64,000 nucleotides of DNA from Kiritimatiellia bacterium (GTDB taxonomy: Bacteria > Verrucomicrobiota > Kiritimatiellia > RFP12 > UBA1067): contig JAFSMR010000032.1 of assembly GCA_017447805.1 (NCBI GenBank), positions 1 to 64,000 on the forward strand, written 5' to 3'. Position numbers and translations under genes: made by a program. The first letter of the stretch is position 1; each line of letters opens with the position of its first letter. Under the pieces are notes generated by a model. The model searched no databases, was not told where the DNA came from, and saw nothing but the letters and a program-made list of their open reading frames with translations. Below are positions 19,051-25,902 of the stretch, one piece after another.

Positions 19051-19743
19051 CTAATCAACCTTATATCCGATAGAACGAATTGTTTTTATCGCATCAGGCG
19101 AAAGGGCGAGTTTCTTTCTCAGTGCGCTCATGAAAACATCGAGCGTACGTGAAATCGGGCGGTGTCCTTCAGGCCAGCAAGCGAGGAACATGTCTTCTTT
19201 GGGAACGACTTCGCCTTTTCTTGCCGCAAGATAGCAAAGGAGTTTTGTTTCGATTCGCGAAAGTTCCGTCTCGCTGCCATCTGGCGCGATGAGGGCATGC
19301 CTATCTCGTCTTACGCTATATACGCCGATTTTGCATTCATTTGTCTCGGGGGCCGATTTTGCGCTGGCGATTGCAACGGCCTTTTCGCGTCTAAGCGCGG
19401 CGTTGATTCTAGCGAGGAATTCCGATAGCGTGAAAGGTTTTACGATATAGTCGTCTGCTCCAGATTCAAAACCTATTACTTTATCGTTCGCCTCTCCCTT
19501 GGCGGTGAGCATAATTATAGGAAGAAGGGGATCCGAGGCGCGGATTTCTTTCGCTACATCCCAGCCGGATTTCTTCGGCATCATTACATCGAGTATTATC
19601 AGCTGTGGACGCTTTTTGCGCCATTCGTTCAGCGCTTCTTCTCCGTCCTTCGCCAGGCGTATATTGTGATGTTCGCTTGAAAGAAACATCTCAAGCGCAG
19701 AGCGAATAGATTCATCGTCGTCAGCAGCAATAATATCGGCCAT
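19051..19743 (-). CDS. OmpR/PhoB-type response regulator
   Basis: A 230-residue regulator with a receiver domain (residues 1-120) and a winged-helix DNA-binding domain (about 135-230). The acidic pocket is in AADDDE, the phospho-acceptor is Asp52 (LIILDVMMPKKSG), the switch Thr is in MLTAKGE, and the conserved Lys is in YIVKPF. The C-terminus (SRTLDVFMSALRKKL ... TIRSIGYKV) is the recognition helix and wing. It is the third gene of a Cys-rich protein-kinase-regulator operon, 13 bp after the kinase, so it is surely its partner. Confidence 0.95.
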   Translation of the reverse strand: MADIIAADDDESIRSALEMFLSSEHHNIRLAKDGEEALNEWRKKRPQLIILDVMMPKKSGWDVAKEIRASDPLLPIIMLTAKGEANDKVIGFESGADDYIVKPFTLSEFLARINAALRREKAVAIASAKSAPETNECKIGVYSVRRDRHALIAPDGSETELSRIETKLLCYLAARKGEVVPKEDMFLACWPEGHRPISRTLDVFMSALRKKLALSPDAIKTIRSIGYKVD

Positions 19744-19756
19744 ATATCATCATCCT

Positions 19757-21061
19757 TTATTGTTGTCCTTTTGGCGTTGAATTAAGAGTAAGAATAAATA
19801 TTGCGCCGCGTGGCGAATTTTCTTCGACTCGCAAATCGGCGCCCATTCCCTGCGCGAGCTCTTTGGCTATGGCAAGGCCAATCCCGGCGCCACCTGTCGA
19901 GCGAGTGAGCGAATTATCGGCACGCCAAAAGCGCTCGAAGATGTGCTTTCTATCCGATTTTGATATTCCTTCGCCTTTATCGATTACCGATATGGAGATA
20001 TGCGAGGGGTCGTCTTTCGACGCAACAAGCTCGACTTCTCCGTATTGAGCGGCATATTTAGCGGCGTTTTCGACTAGGCAATCGAGGATTCGCCGCGTTT
20101 TTTCGCGATCGCTCCTCGCGCTCAAGTCTTCGATATTCGCTTCTTTGACGATTAGCCCATTCGGGAAGGATGGCGCGTAAGCTTCGGCGATTTCCTTTAA
20201 CAGCGTCTTGATATCGAAATCGCTTAATGTATAATTGATTTTATTCTTCTCGAGCCTCGCGCAATCAAGTAAAGTTTCTATGAGGCTGCGAAGGCGTTTT
20301 GATTCTTTGAATATAGTCGATGCGGCCTTTGTCGAGCTTTCATTATCGAGCTTTCCCAACGAGAGCATTTCGGAAAATAGCGCTATACTCGTTAAGGGCG
20401 TTTTTAACTCGTGACTGATATTGGATATGAAATCTGTTTTTCTTCTCGCTTCTTCCCGCGCGCGCTTTTCTGCGCGAAGAAGAAGGGCGATCCCGGCGGC
20501 TAGCGTGGAAAGCAGCAGCAAAAGTAAAATGCCCGTGAATGCTGCCTTGGACCAAATACCTAGCGCTAAAGCGTCATCGCCATCTTCCGGCGAGGCTATT
20601 ACGGCCCAATCGCCGAAGAATGGTTTTATCGGCGCCATGGCAAAAATCGAACAGCGATTCTTTTTGTTTTCTTCAATTATCGCACAGCCGCAATTATGCC
20701 TGATTTCAAATGCGATTTTCATCTCGCTGTTTTCGCGCTCGCTCTCGATTGCATCATTGAAAATTTTTAAGATATCATCTGGGATATCATGATGCCGGCA
20801 ATCATGCCTTCCCATGGGTGGCGGCTCGCGGAATTTTTTGTGATGCGGCAAATTCTGACGCTTTGGGAAATAGCGATACCCTGAAGACTTTAGATCGGCA
20901 GAAATTCTGCGTGCTACCAAGTTTGCGCGGTCTTGAAGACTTTCGCGCAATACTTCGCAAGAACGCTCGCTTTCTAGCTGAACGAGTCTAATGCCGCCTG
21001 CGACGAGTAATATCGCAGGCAGCACTACTATCAATAGATATATCTTTATATCTCTCGACAT
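19757..21061 (-). CDS. Sensor histidine kinase with His/Cys-rich periplasmic domain
   Basis: The 434-residue protein has TM1 (about residues 6-28), a periplasmic domain (about 29-168), TM2 (about 172-196), then HisKA with His217 in FISNISHELKTPLTS. The ATP-binding domain shows LVENAAKYA, DKGEGIS and GAGIGLAIAKEL. The periplasmic domain is unusually rich in metal ligands: H73, H74, H86, C88, H90, H91, then H122, C124, C126 and C137. This suggests sensing of a metal or redox state (inference). It is encoded 6 bp after a secreted Cys-rich protein and just before its regulator. Confidence 0.93.
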   Translation of the reverse strand: MSRDIKIYLLIVVLPAILLVAGGIRLVQLESERSCEVLRESLQDRANLVARRISADLKSSGYRYFPKRQNLPHHKKFREPPPMGRHDCRHHDIPDDILKIFNDAIESERENSEMKIAFEIRHNCGCAIIEENKKNRCSIFAMAPIKPFFGDWAVIASPEDGDDALALGIWSKAAFTGILLLLLLSTLAAGIALLLRAEKRAREEARRKTDFISNISHELKTPLTSIALFSEMLSLGKLDNESSTKAASTIFKESKRLRSLIETLLDCARLEKNKINYTLSDFDIKTLLKEIAEAYAPSFPNGLIVKEANIEDLSARSDREKTRRILDCLVENAAKYAAQYGEVELVASKDDPSHISISVIDKGEGISKSDRKHIFERFWRADNSLTRSTGGAGIGLAIAKELAQGMGADLRVEENSPRGAIFILTLNSTPKGQQ

Positions 21062-21067
21062 ATCCTA

Positions 21068-21625
21068 TTATTCTGCAACGGGTGCCTCTGGAGCCGGGGC
21101 TTCAGGTGCCGGAACCGTGGCTTGCTCGCCGCCCTCAGGGGAGGTCGGCATGGCCGGTGGCGGCGGAGGGAGCTTGTTGCATTCCTGCCTCGCGCCAGGG
21201 CAAGGACCATTCATGCGAGGGCAGCCGGGCCTAGGACCGCGGCGAAAGCCTTCCTTGCGCTCGCATGGCACCATCTGGGCATCCTTGAAAAGAGGCTCGC
21301 CCTCAGTGGAGTTCGCGGGGAGGATTATGACTCCTTTACAGTCGGGCGAGCAATCGCATTTCTTTATGCGCGGCAATGCAGGAGCTGGACGCTGTGCGCC
21401 ACATTCTGCCTTTGGCCCGCATTTAGGGGGGAATCCTTCTTTTTGCGGGCACTGCATCCCACGGCGGCATCCTTCTGCCTTCGCGCACGGCGGCGGCGGG
21501 AGCTTCTTTGCGCTGCATCCGCATTTGCATTCTGGCGCCGCTTCTGGAGCGTTAGACTGTTCTTGCTGTTGTGCGAACACGAGAGTGGTCGCGCAAATCA
21601 CGCTCATCATCATTAGTTTCTTCAT
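21068..21625 (-). CDS. Secreted Cys- and Pro-rich protein upstream of a two-component pair
   Basis: A 185-residue protein with a clear signal peptide (MKKLMMMSVICATTLVFA). The mature part holds 15 cysteines in clusters such as CKCGCSAKK, CDCSPDCKG and CPRMNGPCPG, interspersed with Pro-rich runs, and ends in a low-complexity Pro/Ala/Glu tail (TVPAPEAPAPEAP). No family is recognised. Many paired Cys without a repeated fold suggest a periplasmic metal-binding or thiol-buffering protein (inference). First gene of the operon with the His/Cys-rich sensor kinase, so it may present or compete for the sensor's ligand. An AAAGGA ribosome site precedes the ATG. Confidence 0.8.
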   Translation of the reverse strand: MKKLMMMSVICATTLVFAQQQEQSNAPEAAPECKCGCSAKKLPPPPCAKAEGCRRGMQCPQKEGFPPKCGPKAECGAQRPAPALPRIKKCDCSPDCKGVIILPANSTEGEPLFKDAQMVPCERKEGFRRGPRPGCPRMNGPCPGARQECNKLPPPPPAMPTSPEGGEQATVPAPEAPAPEAPVAE

Positions 21626-21705
21626 AAGTATAGTTCCTTTCCTTTCAAGTATTAGCTTTTAGTTTCGCCGCCCGCTCGGGATCCTTCTCGCAGTCGACGC
21701 CGCAT

Positions 21706-21711
21706 ATTGTA
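21706..21711 (-). promoter_or_regulatory. Predicted -10 box of the Cys-rich/two-component operon
   Basis: Minus-strand TACAAT in the context GATACAATATGCGG, about 80 bp upstream of the start codon at 21625. The leader of roughly 75 nt is long enough for regulation. The -35 side is not convincing. Confidence 0.45.
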
Positions 21712-21854
21712 TCATTTTTTCCGGCCCCTTGGGTTAAAATAATGTTATGTTTTAAAAAATATTTCTTTTTTTACCCCAAGTTGCCTCTCCAACCGATTGA
21801 AAACACCATTCTACAACTACGGCTACAACTACAACTAAACTCTCCTTTCCCTAA

Positions 21855-21902
21855 TTGGTCATTGGTATTGGTTATTGGCAACATTTCCACATTGGCAACA
21901 TT
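21855..21902. repeat. Dispersed intergenic repeat, copy 1
   Basis: The 28 bases at 21875-21902 are identical to 25835-25862, and the preceding ATTGGTATTGG is shared with slight change. Internally it repeats TTGGCAACATT twice. It lies at the left edge of the accessory island; copy 2 lies inside it. Confidence 0.8.
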
Positions 21903-21906
21903 AAAC

Positions 21907-22124
21907 AACCTTCAACTTTGGTCGAAAGCACCGTCAAAATTTTGACGCTACCTTCTACCACGGTCGCAAGTACCGTCAAAATTTTGACGCTACCTTCTAC
22001 CACGGTCGCAAGTACCGTCAGAATTTTGATGCTACCTTCGTCCACGGTCGCAAGTACCGTCAGAATTTTGACGCTACCTTCGTCCACGGACGCAAGTATC
22101 GTCAGAATTTTGACGCTACCTTCT
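21907..22124. repeat. Tandem 42-bp array with palindromic core
   Basis: Full units start at 21930, 21972, 22014 and 22056. A partial unit follows at 22098 and a degenerate half unit lies at 21907-21929. Each unit contains the palindrome CGTCAAAATTTTGACG (or its A-to-G variant) followed by GCTACCTTCTACCACGGTCGCAAGTAC-like sequence (unit text partly degenerate). Because 42 is a multiple of 3, both strands stay open and read as 14-residue repeats (VKILTLPSTTVAST on plus, EGSVKILTVLATVV on minus). On the minus strand the frame runs on from a decayed small membrane gene. Confidence 0.9.
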
Positions 22125-22305
22125 AATGCGCAGATGCCCATGATGAACGAAATCGGGTAATCCCAGTCCACGGTGTGACATGCGAACCAACGCAGAGAAG
22201 CGCCAAGCCCGCCGCGAGAAGGCAAAGCCGCCAAGGTGCGATCAGCGCCCGCGAAAACAGCGGGCAATCCTCCTTGAGAAAGGCAAATAGGATTTTCTTC
22301 TTCAT
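22123..22305 (-). pseudogene. Frameshifted small membrane protein remnant
   Basis: A good ribosome site (AAAGGAGCGGGAAC) precedes ATG 22305. The frame encodes MKKKILFAFLKEDCPLFSR, then a hydrophobic segment (WRLCLLAAGLALLCVGS), and soon turns into unlikely sequence (TGITRFRSSWASAH). In the next frame the same DNA reads VDWDYPISFIMGICAL, a plausible continuation as a second membrane segment, and that frame runs into the 42-bp array. I infer a one-base frameshift near 22170 and truncation of the 3' end by the repeat expansion. Family unknown. Confidence 0.5.
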
Positions 22306-22330
22306 GTTCCCGCTCCTTTCGTTTTGTCTG

Positions 22331-22368
22331 CGACGGCCCGCGCTTGCCCTCATCCGCGTATTCATTTC
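22331..22368 (-). repeat. Gene-end module, copy A (fic stop)
   Basis: On the minus strand the fic stop TGA lies inside ATGAATACGCGGATGA, followed by GCGCGGGCCGTCGC and then an AAAACGAAAGGAGCGGGA block with the next ribosome site. The same module recurs at the 3' ends of the other island genes. Confidence 0.75.
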
Positions 22369-23336
22369 TTTGCCTCGGTGACGAGGTCGAGGGTGGCCTG
22401 CCACCAACTACGGATAAGGCGGCGAAGGTTGTCGAGGCGCGGCGTCTCCGGCAAAAGCTCGCGGTTCGCAAGATTTATCACGCCGACAGCGCGCTGGTAG
22501 TCCCAAAGTTCGCGGATATAGTCGAGCCGCGCCTCGGACGGAATCACAATCGGCGGGAAGCCAGCGTAAAGGACGGGCAGATTGGCAAGAAGCCGTGCAA
22601 TTCTGCCATTGCCATCGAAGAACGGATGTATTCGCACGAACGCGACATGCGCGAACAAATACGACTCCAAGGCCGAATCCTCGTCCTTGATGCCGCCAAA
22701 CCGCGCGTTGAACGCCTTTATCCAGTCCCGCATCAGCTCCGGCGTTTCGTCGGCCGCAGCGTAAGGCATGTAGACGCTCCTCGCGCCCTCGGCCCCGTAA
22801 GTGCCGTTGTCCTCGCGCTTCCATGCGCCAATGGGCTTGTAGATGTCGCGCGTCTCGTCCGGCACGACAATGCGATGCAACGCAAGGACATCCTCCTCGG
22901 CAATGCGTCCCTTGTCGATAAGCGAGCGCACGAAATCGACGCCCCTCGCGTGGGCGACGACATCCTGATGATCCTTGAGCGGCTTTCCCTTTACCGTAAG
23001 CCCATACTCCAACACCGCCATCGTGTCGCCTAGCGTAAGCGTATTGCCCTCGATGGCCGTGGAATCATGCGTCCAAAGCGCCCGGATCGCCTTGAGTAGT
23101 TCCCTCCGCCTCGACTCGCCAATCCCGTCCAGGAAATTGCGCCGCCTCGCGCCATGCGTCCGCAAGAAAGAAGCGACTGCATTGTGAGATATTGCGAGGT
23201 TGTGCCGAACACGCATTTCTTCGGCAATCGCCCTCACGCTTATGCCATTAGCTTTAAGTTCCTTTACTTCGGCCTCGTAAGGCGCGAGCTTGGACTGAAA
23301 CGGCTTACCGCCCTTTGTAACAACCTTTCCAATCAT
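22362..23336 (-). CDS. fic: Fic-domain protein with N-terminal HTH
   Basis: A 324-residue protein. An N-terminal recombinase-like HTH (about 25-62: GISVRAIAEEMRVR ... ISHNAVASFLRTHG) is followed by a Fic domain. The active loop is complete: HPFFDGNGRIAR (H237-R248). An inhibitory-helix motif STAIEGN (S92-E96-G97) fits class II Fic proteins, which autoinhibit their own AMPylation (family knowledge). ATG 23336 is chosen because a consensus promoter ends 10 bp upstream; upstream in-frame starts overlap the promoter. There is no ribosome site, so the message is probably leaderless. No antitoxin partner gene is adjacent. Direct repeats behind the promoter may be its own operator. Confidence 0.9.
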   Translation of the reverse strand: MIGKVVTKGGKPFQSKLAPYEAEVKELKANGISVRAIAEEMRVRHNLAISHNAVASFLRTHGARRRNFLDGIGESRRRELLKAIRALWTHDSTAIEGNTLTLGDTMAVLEYGLTVKGKPLKDHQDVVAHARGVDFVRSLIDKGRIAEEDVLALHRIVVPDETRDIYKPIGAWKREDNGTYGAEGARSVYMPYAAADETPELMRDWIKAFNARFGGIKDEDSALESYLFAHVAFVRIHPFFDGNGRIARLLANLPVLYAGFPPIVIPSEARLDYIRELWDYQRAVGVINLANRELLPETPRLDNLRRLIRSWWQATLDLVTEAKK

Positions 23337-23345
23337 GATACGCAT

Positions 23346-23374
23346 ATTGTAACAACTTTTTTTCGTTTTGTCAA
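23346..23374 (-). promoter_or_regulatory. Consensus promoter of fic
   Basis: Minus strand: perfect TTGACA -35 (23369-23374), 17-bp spacer, TACAAT -10 (23346-23351). Initiation is expected at about 23339, three or four bases before ATG 23336. It is the best promoter match in the window. Confidence 0.8.
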
Positions 23375-23385
23375 CACGGAAGCTG

Positions 23386-23411
23386 TTACAAGTCACCTTT
23401 TACAAGTCACC
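23386..23411. promoter_or_regulatory. Direct repeats upstream of fic promoter, candidate operator
   Basis: TTACAAGTCACC occurs at 23386-23397 and again at 23400-23411, a 14-bp period, 12 bp behind the -35 box. The core TTACAA also occurs on the minus strand overlapping the -10 box. The Fic protein's own HTH is an obvious candidate binder (inference). Confidence 0.5.
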
Positions 23412-23420
23412 ATTTTCTTC

Positions 23421-23487
23421 TCCCGCTCCTTTCGTTTTGTCCGCGACGGCCCGCGCATACATCATCCGCGTATTCATTTCGTGGCCT
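23421..23487 (-). repeat. Gene-end module, copy B
   Basis: Minus strand: the stop of the 617-residue gene is embedded in ACGAAATGAATACGCGGATGA, then GCGCGGGCCGTCGCGGAC and AAAACGAAAGGAGCGGGA. It is homologous to copy A over about 65 bp. The module opens a 25-codon frame (MNTRMMYARAVADKTKG...) that looks like the start of a signal peptide gone astray. Confidence 0.75.
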
Positions 23488-25327
23488 CCGTTTCAGTTTG
23501 GTTTTGATCCGGCAAGACGGCGATTAGGATGTCGAGCTTCCAATGATTCTTCTCGCGAAAGCGGTAGATATGCCCGGACGTGAGCGCGACCCCTCGCTCG
23601 TCACTTTCCCATTCCCGCTTCACTCTTTCCGGTTGCGGAAGTTTCCCTGCCGTCTCAAGCCGCAAGAACTCATCAAGCGTCAACACGCCGAAATCGTCCC
23701 ATCTAGTTGGCGCCCATCCAAAACTCGCCCCAATACATCCTTCGCCATCGCAATAAGGATCAAGCCTCAACGTACACGTATTGCCCAGGCTGTCGCGCTT
23801 ATCCTGCAACAGCAGTTCCTCTTTTCCCGGCACGACCGACTTCTCCTGCCACGCCGAGTCTTTCGCGGCAAACGGCCTGAGAGCAAAGCGGCGCGGTTCT
23901 TCGCGGACAAGCGCAACGTCGCCCAAGTCAAGCGAGCGGTCGCGCGAAAGGTCTATCTCCCGCGGCAGGCCGGGGCAGCCGGGAGCCGACAACTTGAAGC
24001 GGTATGCCATAGGCGAACAGCCCTGCACCGCGACCGCAACGCCATTCGTGACCGCGAACGAACAAGCGGCGGCTTGCGGCCTTTCGCGTCCGCCCTTTAT
24101 GGTTCCCCAATCTTCGCCGACGGGGAAGCGGTTGTCCACCTCCAGCGTCGCCGTTGCGGTGTCGATGCCGTCCGGGAGCCGAGGCGTGAAAGCGAGCGTC
24201 GCTGTCTTGTCGGGCGCAAGGCGGCGCATCCGCAGCGTTCCGAAGTCGAGAGCCGTCTTGCCCTTCGTTGAACGCATTTTCTGCGGCATCCGCACGGCAA
24301 GTGGCGCATAGCCGTGCTTCTCGAACACGATGTAGTCGCGCGTCCTGTAAACCACCGCGATGAAAGTGCCGTCTTCATAGACCCAAGCCCATGTAGCAAT
24401 ATCCGCAATGTCGGAATCTTCCGCTTCGAGGCGACCGAATACGAGCGTCCCTTTGGCGTATGTCATCCGCCACAAACGCTTAAGCTTCTCGGCTATGTCC
24501 GGCGGCGCATCTGCCAACGCGACCTCGCGCACGGACGGAACACCTTCGTTTGCCTTCAAGAACGCCTCGCGCAACTCGTATTCCGTCAACTCCTTGCGCT
24601 CCGCAACGCCACACGAAACGATTCGCGCCACGGCTGTCGGCGAAAGCACCGCCCGTGCAGCATCGTTCAGCGCTGGCCCGAAGAAGGTGCGAACGCTTTT
24701 TTCATCCGCTGTCAGCGCGAATGCCTCCAGTTCCGCCGCAACCGCCGGATGATCCTTCGCAAGCGACACCGACGACCATTGCGCCGCCCGCGCAGTCAGA
24801 TCGACCACGCCATGACGGTCGGGAACCGTCATTCCGCCACGCCGAATCACGCGGCGCGGCGCCTCCGCATCGCCAGTCGCCAAGAAATAGCCCCACAGGA
24901 AATCAAGAATCCCCGGCGCATAGTCCTCCAAGTCCTGCGGCACCATGTCGTCAAGAGACTTCCCTTCCAAGGCCGCGTCGATTCCGACTGCAACCTCCTT
25001 GCCACCGCGCTTCTTCGCCGCTTCCCAGTTCCCACGCCACGCTTCCCCCGACGACTTCGCCACGCCGAAGTAGAACCCAATCATCGGCGGAATTCCGCCC
25101 GGCTTCGCTTTGTTTATCTTCTTGACAGATGGCAAAACGGCGATGGCAGACTCCACATCCGGGGCTTTGTAATAGCCGTTGAAGAGCGTATCCATCTTCT
25201 CCATTTCTGCTTTTGTCGGCTCCGACTCGAACAGCCCAAGAATCGCAAATGCATCTCCCGGCATCAAAATCGCTACCGCCATCGCCGCTCCCGCGACGGC
25301 CCGCGCAAATGTCATCCGTGTATTCAT
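23474..25327 (-). CDS. Secreted protein of unknown function
   Basis: A 617-residue product with a signal peptide (MNTRMTFARAVAGAAMAVAILMPGDAFA). The mature part starts with a helical region (ESEPTKAEMEKMDTLFNGYYKAP) and has a GIPPMIGFYFGVAKSS segment. The C-terminal half looks beta-rich (WAWVYEDGTFIAVVYRTRDYIVFEK; TATLAFTPRLPDG). Scattered Cys occur late (DPYCDGEGC). I recognise no domain. Start overlaps the preceding gene's stop (ATGA), so the two are translationally coupled. The 5' end is the intact version of the module that recurs as a fragment after other island genes. G+C is higher than in the core genes. Confidence 0.75.
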   Translation of the reverse strand: MNTRMTFARAVAGAAMAVAILMPGDAFAILGLFESEPTKAEMEKMDTLFNGYYKAPDVESAIAVLPSVKKINKAKPGGIPPMIGFYFGVAKSSGEAWRGNWEAAKKRGGKEVAVGIDAALEGKSLDDMVPQDLEDYAPGILDFLWGYFLATGDAEAPRRVIRRGGMTVPDRHGVVDLTARAAQWSSVSLAKDHPAVAAELEAFALTADEKSVRTFFGPALNDAARAVLSPTAVARIVSCGVAERKELTEYELREAFLKANEGVPSVREVALADAPPDIAEKLKRLWRMTYAKGTLVFGRLEAEDSDIADIATWAWVYEDGTFIAVVYRTRDYIVFEKHGYAPLAVRMPQKMRSTKGKTALDFGTLRMRRLAPDKTATLAFTPRLPDGIDTATATLEVDNRFPVGEDWGTIKGGRERPQAAACSFAVTNGVAVAVQGCSPMAYRFKLSAPGCPGLPREIDLSRDRSLDLGDVALVREEPRRFALRPFAAKDSAWQEKSVVPGKEELLLQDKRDSLGNTCTLRLDPYCDGEGCIGASFGWAPTRWDDFGVLTLDEFLRLETAGKLPQPERVKREWESDERGVALTSGHIYRFREKNHWKLDILIAVLPDQNQTETEATK

Positions 25328-25345
25328 TTCGTGGCCTCCGTTGTG
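25276..25345 (-). repeat. Gene-end module, copy C (intact gene start)
   Basis: Here the module (ACGAAATGAATACACGGATGA...GCGCGGGCCGTCGCGGGA) is both the stop of the 157-residue gene and the real start and signal peptide of the 617-residue gene. This is probably the ancestral arrangement. Confidence 0.7.
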
Positions 25346-25797
25346 GCTTCAGTGCATTGACGGAATTTGCGGCACTCTTCCAGGAGCATCGCACGAACAG
25401 CCTTGTCGCTAGGTGTCGCCTTGCGGCAATACTGCTTCCAAATCTCTCCTTCCCGCTTATCCATCACTACGATGGAATCTTCATAGCAATACGTCCGTAC
25501 ATTTCCGAAATCAACCGTTATGCTAGGCACATATGTCACAAATGTAATGGAAAGCCCTTCGTTCAAATGCGCGATCCAGTCCTTCAAAGTCGCAATTGCT
25601 TCCGCCGGAAACACCTTTACGGAAAGCGTTGTCGGCGGCTGACAGTCAGGAAAGGAAACGCACCCTGCTTCAATTTCCACATCGTCTACGACAAAAGATT
25701 CCGGTCCGCAGAAACTTTGAAAAACAAAACATCCGCCCGCCATCGCCGCAAGACACACCATCGCCGTTCCCGCGACAAATATCATTTTCTTATTCAT
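25324..25797 (-). CDS. Secreted, possibly lipid-anchored protein of unknown function
   Basis: A 157-residue product with a signal peptide (MNKKMIFVAGTAMVCLAAMAGGC). The AGGC could serve as a weak lipobox with Cys at position 23. The mature part has seven further Cys and no recognised domain; it ends in a TEATTEATK tail shared in part with the neighbour's TETEATK. An AAAGGAG ribosome site precedes the ATG. It is coupled by a 4-bp overlap to the 617-residue secreted protein, suggesting a joint envelope role. Confidence 0.7.
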   Translation of the reverse strand: MNKKMIFVAGTAMVCLAAMAGGCFVFQSFCGPESFVVDDVEIEAGCVSFPDCQPPTTLSVKVFPAEAIATLKDWIAHLNEGLSITFVTYVPSITVDFGNVRTYCYEDSIVVMDKREGEIWKQYCRKATPSDKAVRAMLLEECRKFRQCTEATTEATK

Positions 25798-25814
25798 TTG
25801 TTTCGACTCCTTTC

Positions 25815-25862
25815 ATTGGAAATTGGTATTGGACTTGGCAACATTTCCACATTGGCAACATT
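25815..25862. repeat. Dispersed intergenic repeat, copy 2
   Basis: Contains 28 bases (25835-25862) identical to 21875-21902, in the same orientation and preceded by the same ATTGGTATTGG. It sits between the 157-residue gene and the ATPase gene and abuts copy E of the gene-end module. Confidence 0.8.
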
Positions 25863-25865
25863 CTC

Positions 25866-25902
25866 CCCCGGCCCGCTCTTGCCCTCATCCGCGTAGTCAT
25901 AG
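25866..25902 (-). repeat. Gene-end module, copy E (ATPase stop)
   Basis: Minus strand: the ATPase stop TGA lies in CCTATGACTACGCGGATGA, followed by GGGCAAGAGCGGGCCG. This is nearly the sequence after fic (GGGCAAGCGCGGGCCG), so copies A and E form one subtype. Confidence 0.7.
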
